From: Priapulus caudatus
Lineage: Eukaryota > Priapulida > Priapulimorpha > Priapulimorphida > Priapulidae
Assembly (NCBI RefSeq): GCF_000485595.1
Contig: NW_014579849.1
Span: forward strand, 2,762-27,619
Direction: 5' to 3'
DNA: 24,858 bases
The notes under the pieces are model-generated. The model had not been told where the DNA came from. It did no database searches and saw only the letters and a list, made by a program, of their open reading frames with translations. The first letter of the stretch is position 1. Each line of letters opens with the position of its first letter. Below, one piece after another: positions 18,995-24,858 of this stretch. Position numbers and translations under genes: made by a program.

Positions 18995-19282
18995 GGTAAG
19001 CGACATTGAACTTGTGAGCAAGCCAACCAGTATTGTGTATCGATTGAAGCGAGGACGTATCTCTCATTTCAGCTACATGCTTCGTGCTGATCGGGTGGGG
19101 AAGCTCGACTGTGCGCATCCTTCAGTGAATGACGCCAGATGTATTCGTGGCTGCTCGTGTACTGGTGGCTCGGAGGATGGAGTATCATGCCGATGTTCCG
19201 ATGGAAAAGTTGGGATGGATCCGCTGCTTGACATCACATGCCACTGTCAGCAAGCTCGGGAAGAAATGCAAGAAAATATTGC

Positions 19283-19880
19283 GAATGCACGCCACTCTCA
19301 GGGCTGCTGACACTGTGATCCATATCCTAATTGTGGAAAGGGACAAGTGGTCGCGCCTGAAAGTGCTCAACCAGGACCATTATTGCTGGACTAGATAAGT
19401 CTTCGAAAAGACCGATGCCACTCGACAGTTGACCTGGAATGGCAACTAGGCAAACCTTGCTTCCTTACATTGTATATGCGCCAGAAGAATGCAGATGAAT
19501 GCTTGCCAGGTACGAAGATTTATCGCAAGCTAAAGAACTGCCTCCATTCGTAAGTCCCTTCACCAACAGACATTCAACCTGAGACTCCCTATCGGGAAGC
19601 ACATCTCGCAAAGAATGCTATGGAAGGCTGCAACCATAAGGCTCGACCCTCCCTGACTGTACAACGTACTGAAGTGGTACCAGTGCTGTCAACAACTTAC
19701 CGCACGCAAAAAAAACCTCATGGACGTCATTAGCTGCAGCTGCGGAGCAGAGGGAAATGCCTGCCAGCAGGAAGTGTGAGTTGGTGACAGGCAATGGATT
19801 GTCATTGTCCAGCTACTATGTGGTGTGAGGAGGAAGATGCAGATGGTTGTAACTCACTGACACAAACGAGATGATTGCTG
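19283..19880 (+). pseudogene. Decayed transposon-type ORF, right arm
   Basis: This is the counterpart of the minus-strand relic at 17580-18163, in the opposite orientation. It reads RMHATLRAADTVI with frameshifts where the other arm has MHALSGCDTVS, a RMLWKAAT piece at about 19616, DVISCSCGAEGNACQQ at 19712-19760, and CEEEDADGCNSLT at about 19820-19860. No single frame survives. Confidence 0.65.
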
Positions 19881-20710
19881 AAGCAAGGATACTAACAGAA
19901 GCAGAGGAAGGAGAAGAGATCTCAGAGACTGGAGAGAAGTGATCACAGGACCACTGAAGAATGAAGGCGAATAGTAGTGATGTTGATGGTGCTTGGGTGT
20001 ATCCATCGTATGTATTCCATGATCTAGCTAGGGCATCATAATATTTAACATTTTCATATATAACTAATTAACTCCAACTGTTAAATATATAAGTGTCTAT
20101 TCGAGACGATTGGCAAATCCTGTGTTGAACTGCAGGTCGTAAAATCATCAAAAACAACTAGTCTCTTCATCTCCAAATCAGTTTGGTCAGTTATGGTGAT
20201 TTTACGAGTTGACGTCATTGATGCATGGCAGCCATAATGGGATTTCTGCGCAGTCCGGAAGGATGCGTAGGGGTTTGGATCCATGCCCAGATCAATATTG
20301 CTTAGTGTCGCAAACAATATGGTCTAGATCCAACGAATGAAGTCTCATGTGCGATTATAAGCAAAGATATCTTGATTTGTGAATTTTGACCTGAAATTTA
20401 ATTGCTAATTAGGCGTTAAGCAAACTGCTACACATATGCAAATTAGATCCGGCAGTCTTGCTTGTTCTTTTGACTGTATATGGCATTTCACAACTAAAAC
20501 CTTATGTACTCAGCATTCTAGTTCCCAGTAAAGAAGACATAGTTGGTTTGGCTAGTGGACTGATTACTCCAATTAAGGTTACGCGTGCCCGGTCCGTAAG
20601 GCTGGGACATTTAGTGTTGCGGTGAATAGCTTTGTTGGAGCACATGAACTCGCCTATAAAGCTACTATATACAATACAACACAACACCCACCACGGCACC
20701 GCACGCACGC

Positions 20711-20835
20711 AGATATATATATATATATATACTATATATATATATATAGTATATATATTATATATCAACATACAGTTATTTATTTATATTTTATTTATTT
20801 ATTTGTTTATATATATACTATATATAGATAGATAT
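20711..20835. repeat. AT microsatellite / TTTA repeat
   Basis: TATATATA runs separated by ACT and AGT form a small dyad (about 20711-20765), followed by TTTATTTATTTA units and more TATATA. Confidence 0.9.
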
Positions 20836-22149
20836 ATAGATTACACAATATTAATTTTTCTACACTGAATTAGGCTACTCCCGGATACTGTAGCAGTACA
20901 TATCATTGCCACGATACAACTGAACTGTCGTGTCGTACAAAGAATTTACTGGCCGAATAATTGGAGTTAACTAAATGCCGTTATTATTCCCAAATTTTAT
21001 GTGGCATAAACGCAAACGGTTTGACAATAGACACATTATTAAATCACATTCAGCTTTCTTCTTGTACAGAATAAGCTCTATAAGGCCGTATTGTTGCCGA
21101 TACTGCGCGCCATCATAATGCTAATAAAATATTATACATTTTGCTCAAAAAACATTGGCAGTTGATTGCACTTGAACTTTGTGGAATATGCATTACTATT
21201 GAAGTTACGTGAACATTACAGAGTGAGGGACTGGACAGCGTGCTGTGTCAGTGACTTATAAGCGTTCCATGATTTTCAAGCTGTAAACCAACTACATTTA
21301 AATAATTGAATACAATTCATTCATTTCAAAGTAGTCTTAACAAGAAACTACTTCTATAAACCACAGATCTACGTTGTGTTTTAGGAAAGTAAATCGCGAC
21401 TAATTCCGCACATTATTGATAAGTGTCAGCCACACATGCCTACGCGTTACTGGCAGCACGCGATCGAATTCACACGCAGCGTTCTCATACAGAAACTGTT
21501 TTTTTAAAACATGTGATGTCCCCTCCAACGCATTTAACTTCACATTGTTCATACACACGATGGACAAAACGCTTAGTATTTCACGCGTAAAATGATCAGC
21601 AGTTACGTGTGAAAATACTTCACATTATTTAACCCGCATTATCAACAGACAACACATGTCGGTTAAAAAAAAAAAAAAAAAGATATTGATGGAATATTTC
21701 CGTTCTCTGGGATAACACTTTTATCGGCCGTGGCTAGCTGGGCAAGAAATAAACAATTTAACGCTCGTACTTAGTTTTGAAGAAAGTAGAAAGATAAAAA
21801 TTTAATCAGACCCCCATAGGTCAATGTTTTCGCAACGGAGTATTGCATACAGACATAGAATATTGACCGGTGTAGCTGCGAAATTTCTGACTTGCGGAAA
21901 TATCTGAGATAGCCCCGCCAGCGGCCGCGCCTTATGCGCACGCGCAGCTTCGCGATGTCGTCCCGAACCGCGACTAATCAAGGCATCGTCTTGTGTGCGC
22001 AAATTTCTGGGACACTGCGAATATATCGATATTATATATACAAGCGGACCTGGCGAAATACGATATGATATATGATGGCGTGATGAGCAGGCGCACTTCG
22101 ATATACTGACTAAATATGGTGGGACGATTTCCACATTCAGCCTAATGAC
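20836..22149. other. No gene recognised
   Basis: AT-rich sequence with short frames only. A 17-base A run (21666-21682) could be the tail of a retroposed element, but no body is recognisable upstream. A GC-rich patch at 21913-21960 contains GCGGCCGC and alternating CGCACGCG. Confidence 0.45.
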
Positions 22150-24858
22150 ACCAGCTGGTGGAGACGAAGGAGGGGGAGAGCTGGTGAGAAGAAGGAGGAA
22201 GGGGGAAGGAGGGAGGGGAGAAGCTGGTGAGAGAAGGAGGAGGGGGAGAAAAGGGAGAAGCTCGGGATGGGGAGAAGGAGGGCGGTGGGAACGAAGCTGA
22301 TGGAGAAGGCAGAATAAGAGGGGAGAAGCGGAAAAAGCTGGCTAAAGAAGGAGTGAGGAGGGAGAAGCTGCTGGGAAGGGAGGATGGGGAGAAGGACAGA
22401 AGCTTCAGGTGGGATGAGGAGGGGGCGAAAAGAAAGAAAGCTGGTGAAGGGATGGAGGGGGGCAGAAGGAGAGAAGCTCGGTGGAGAAGAGAGGAGGGAG
22501 AAGGCCGAGAAGCTGGTAGAGAAGGAGGAAGGGAGAGGCCAGGAGGGGGAGAAGCTGTGTGGGGAGAATGAGGAAGAGAGAAGGGGCGAGGAGCTATGGT
22601 AGAGTTGAGAAGGAGGAGGGAGGAGAACGCTGGTGGAGAAAGGGAGAGGGGTGGAGAAGAGGCGAGAAGCTGGCGTAGTGAGGATGGAGCGGGAGGGGGA
22701 GAAAAGCTGGGTGGAGAAGTGAGGAGGGGAAGAAGCTGCTGTGGGCAGAAGGGAGGAGGGGGGAGAAGGAGAGCTGGGGAAGGAGGAGAGAGGAGAGGGA
22801 GAGGCTGAGTGGGAGGAGGGGAGGGGGAGAAGGGAGAAGCTGCGCTGCAGAGCAAGGAGGAGGTGAGAAAGCTGGTGGGAAAAGGATAGACGAGAGGAAA
22901 GATAGGGAGAGGCTGGTGGGAGGAGAGAGGAGGGGGAGAAAGGGAGAGCTGGTGGAGAAGGAGGAAGGGGAAGAAGGAGGAGCGGGAGAGAGAGGCTGGT
23001 GTGAGAATTGAGGAAGGGGAGAAGGGGCAGAAGCTGTAGAGAAGGAGTGAGGGGGACGAAAGCTGGTGCGTGCAGAAGGAGGAGGAGGGGGAGGAAGGGC
23101 AGATGCTGTGGAGGGGAGGAGGAGGAGTAGAAGCTGGGGGAGAAGGTAGGAAGGGAAAGCTGGATGGAGAGATAGCTGAGGGCGAAAAAGGGAAGAGCGC
23201 TGGTGGAGGAAGCGGAGGAGGGGAGAAAGTGGAGACGCTGGCGTGGAAGAGGAGGATGGCGGAGAGAGGGACGAAAGGATGGTGTGAGAACGGAGGAGAG
23301 GGGGAGAGGCTGGTTGGCAGAGAGCGAGGAGGGGCGAGAGGGGAGAAGCTGCGGCTGGAGGAGGAAGGGGGAGAAGAGAGGATAGGCTGGGTGGAGGAGA
23401 GGAGGCGGCGAAGGGCGAAGAAAGCTGGTGGAGCAAGGAGGGGGGAGAAGCTGGTGGGAGAAGAGATGGGAGGGGTGAGAAGCTGGTGGCGGAAGCGAGG
23501 AAGGGGAGTAAGGAGAAGCTGGTGGGAGGACGGAAAAGGGGAAGAGGGAGAGCTGGTGAGGAGGAGGATGGAGGGGTCGAGAAGCTGCTGGATGAAGGAG
23601 AGGGGAAGAACGCTGGCTGGAGAAGGAGAAGAGGGCGAGAAAAGCGGGAGAAGCTGGTGGCAGGAAGAGCGGAGGGAGGGGAGAGAAGGGAGACGCTGTC
23701 CGGGTGGACGAGTGAGGCAGGGGAGAGAAAGTGAGAAGCTGGTTAGAAGAAGGAGGGAGGCGGAGGAGAAAGCTGGTGGAGAAGGAGGAAGTGGGAGAGA
23801 AGGGAGAAGCATGGGTGACGAAGGAAGGAGGGGGCAGAAGAAGAGAAGCTAGGTGGGAGGAGGAGGGAGGGGGAAAAAGGGAGCAGCTGGCGTTGGTGGA
23901 GAAGGAGAGGGAGAAGCTGGTGGAGACAGGAGAGATGGCGGAGAAGCTGGTGATTTGAGACATGGCAGGAGGTGGTAGGAGAGAAGCTGGTGGAGGCAGG
24001 AGAAAGGGAGATAGCGGGAAGCTGCGTGGAGGAGCGAGGAATGAGAGAAAGGGAGAAGCTGGTGGAGAAGGGACGGAGGGGCCAGCAGCTGGGTTGCGAA
24101 AAAGGCAGAGCGAGGAGAAGCTCCGGTGGAGGAGGGGAGGGGGACGAAGCGAGAACAGCTGGTAGGAAGGTAGGAAGGGGACGAAGGGGAGGACGAGAAG
24201 CTGGTGGAGGAGAGAATGAGGAAGGGGGAGAACGGGAGAGCCTGGGGCATCGGCCCGCGCGCCGGTGGAGAAGGCACGGGAGGTGAGATAAGCTGGTGAG
24301 AGAGGGGTATGAGCGAGAAGGGAGACAGCTGGTGGAGCATGAGACTGGGGGGAGAACGCTTGGTAGAGAATGGCAGGAGTGCGCGAGAGGAGGCTGCGGT
24401 GGAGGAAGGGAGAGGAGGGGTGAGAAGGAGAGTGCGTGTTGTGGAGGGTGGAGAGCAGGCGGGCGCAGAATGTCGGGAAGAAGCTGGTAGAGAAGAGGAA
24501 GGGGAGAAGGAGGCGGGAGAGAAAGCTGGCTGATGGAGAAATCGAAGGAAGAGGGGGCAGAAGGAGAAGCTGGTGGGAAGGAGGCAGGCGGGAGAACGCT
24601 GGTGGAGAAGAGCAGCGAGAGCGGACGAGGGAGAGCTTGGTGGGAGGAGGGGAGGAGGGGGAGAAGTGTACGAGAAGGAGGAGGGAGAACGAACAGGCTG
24701 TGTGAGAGTAAGGAGGAGGCGGAGAGCGTGAGTGGAGAAAGGAGGAGGGGCTGAGAAGGGAAGAGCTGGTGGAGGAAGGAGAAGGGGAAGAAGGGAAGAA
24801 GCTGCGTGGAGTGTGAGGAGGAGGACGAGAAGGGAAGAAGCTGGGTGGGAGATAGGAG
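22150..24858. repeat. Purine-rich minisatellite, unit about 36 bp
   Basis: The word AGCTGGTGG (or near variants) recurs roughly every 30-43 bases, often 35-38, followed by AGAAGGAGGA, GGGGAGAAGGGAG and so on. The array runs to the end of the window, at least 2.7 kb and about 70 units. The strand asymmetry (almost all purine on +) leaves stop-poor frames of hundreds of codons on the minus strand (Ser/Pro/Leu) and Glu/Gly/Arg frames on the plus strand. Confidence 0.93.

Larger units (their letters stand above)
16890..20605. mobile_element. 3.7-kb foldback with two 1.5-kb inverted arms
   Basis: The left arm (about 16890-18455) and right arm (about 18995-20605) are inverted copies with many small indels. 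Landmarks: TAATTTGCATATGTGTAGCA at 17030 against its complement at about 20430; GACGTCATTAGCTGCAGCTG at 19715 against its complement at about 17690; ACAAGTTCAATGT at 18412 against its complement at 19005. The outer ends are uncertain by about 40 bases because homology fades gradually (ACTAGCCA at 16930 and its complement at 20560 still match). No clear target duplication was found. The centre (18456-18994) is unique. Confidence 0.85.

Noticed and set aside
16890-20605. Inverted repeat as a simple read-through (missed adapter) artefact
   Set aside because: Such artefacts mirror around a point without a spacer; here 540 unique bases lie in the centre and the outer flanks do not mirror. Not fully excluded.
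21802-22134. 110-codon minus-strand frame
   Set aside because: No recognisable motif, no splice context and no neighbour that supports it.
22137-23963. Open frames of 608 and 556 codons on the minus strand, and several on the plus strand
   Set aside because: They lie wholly inside the purine minisatellite. The translations are only Ser/Pro/Leu or Glu/Gly/Arg with no domain, several overlapping frames are open at once, and the cause is a shortage of stop codons in biased sequence.

Overview
The window is animal nuclear DNA from an intron-rich invertebrate. It carries one recognisable cellular gene, a DEG/ENaC (amiloride-sensitive/acid-sensing type) sodium channel subunit on the + strand. The gene is broken into about eleven short exons between 2071 and 16624, and DEG/ENaC channels are known only from animals. 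The surroundings fit an animal genome: GT-AG introns, long microsatellites, a LINE reverse-transcriptase tail, hAT-like and piggyBac-like non-autonomous elements, and a short CCCTAA (metazoan telomere-type) tract. I cannot name the taxon; a lophotrochozoan or cnidarian-like invertebrate is only a guess.

Layout: 1-2070 is upstream sequence with an AACG microsatellite, a 32-bp perfect palindrome and a CA-rich tract. 2071-3554 holds exons 1-3 (N-terminus, HG motif, TM1, first extracellular part). 3555-6226 is one intron filled by a hAT-like element, about 1.4 kb of CATA microsatellite and a GA tract. 6227-6390 is exon 4. 6391-12500 is a region where intron and exon blocks appear two or three times: exon 4 at 6227 and again, broken, at 7327; exon 5 at 8347 and again at 10932; exon 6 at 8929 and again at 11953. 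It also has a 25-N gap at 10184. The copies differ mostly by scattered one- and two-base indels and by clean insertions of whole elements, so they look like unmerged haplotypes or unpolished long-read sequence laid end to end. 12500-14514 is intron with GT repeats, palindromes and a LINE fragment. 14515-16624 holds exons 7-11 (Cys-rich end, palm, TM2 and short C-terminal tail).

Downstream, about 16.9-20.6 kb is a 3.7-kb foldback: two 1.5-kb arms in inverted orientation around a unique 0.54-kb centre. Both arms carry the same decayed coding relic with a HALSGCDTVS motif and a cysteine cluster. 20.6-22.1 kb is AT-rich with no gene seen. 22.15 kb to the window end is a purine-rich minisatellite with a unit of about 36 bp anchored on AGCTGG; the long open frames in it are artefacts of composition.

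The channel exons join in compatible phases wherever the sequence looks clean (exons 3-4, 4-5, 7-8, 8-9, 9-10, 10-11). Exon 2 has an in-frame TGA and a phase conflict with exon 3, and exon 6 has no clean frame in either copy. I read these as probable sequence errors rather than proof of a pseudogene, but the window alone cannot separate the two.
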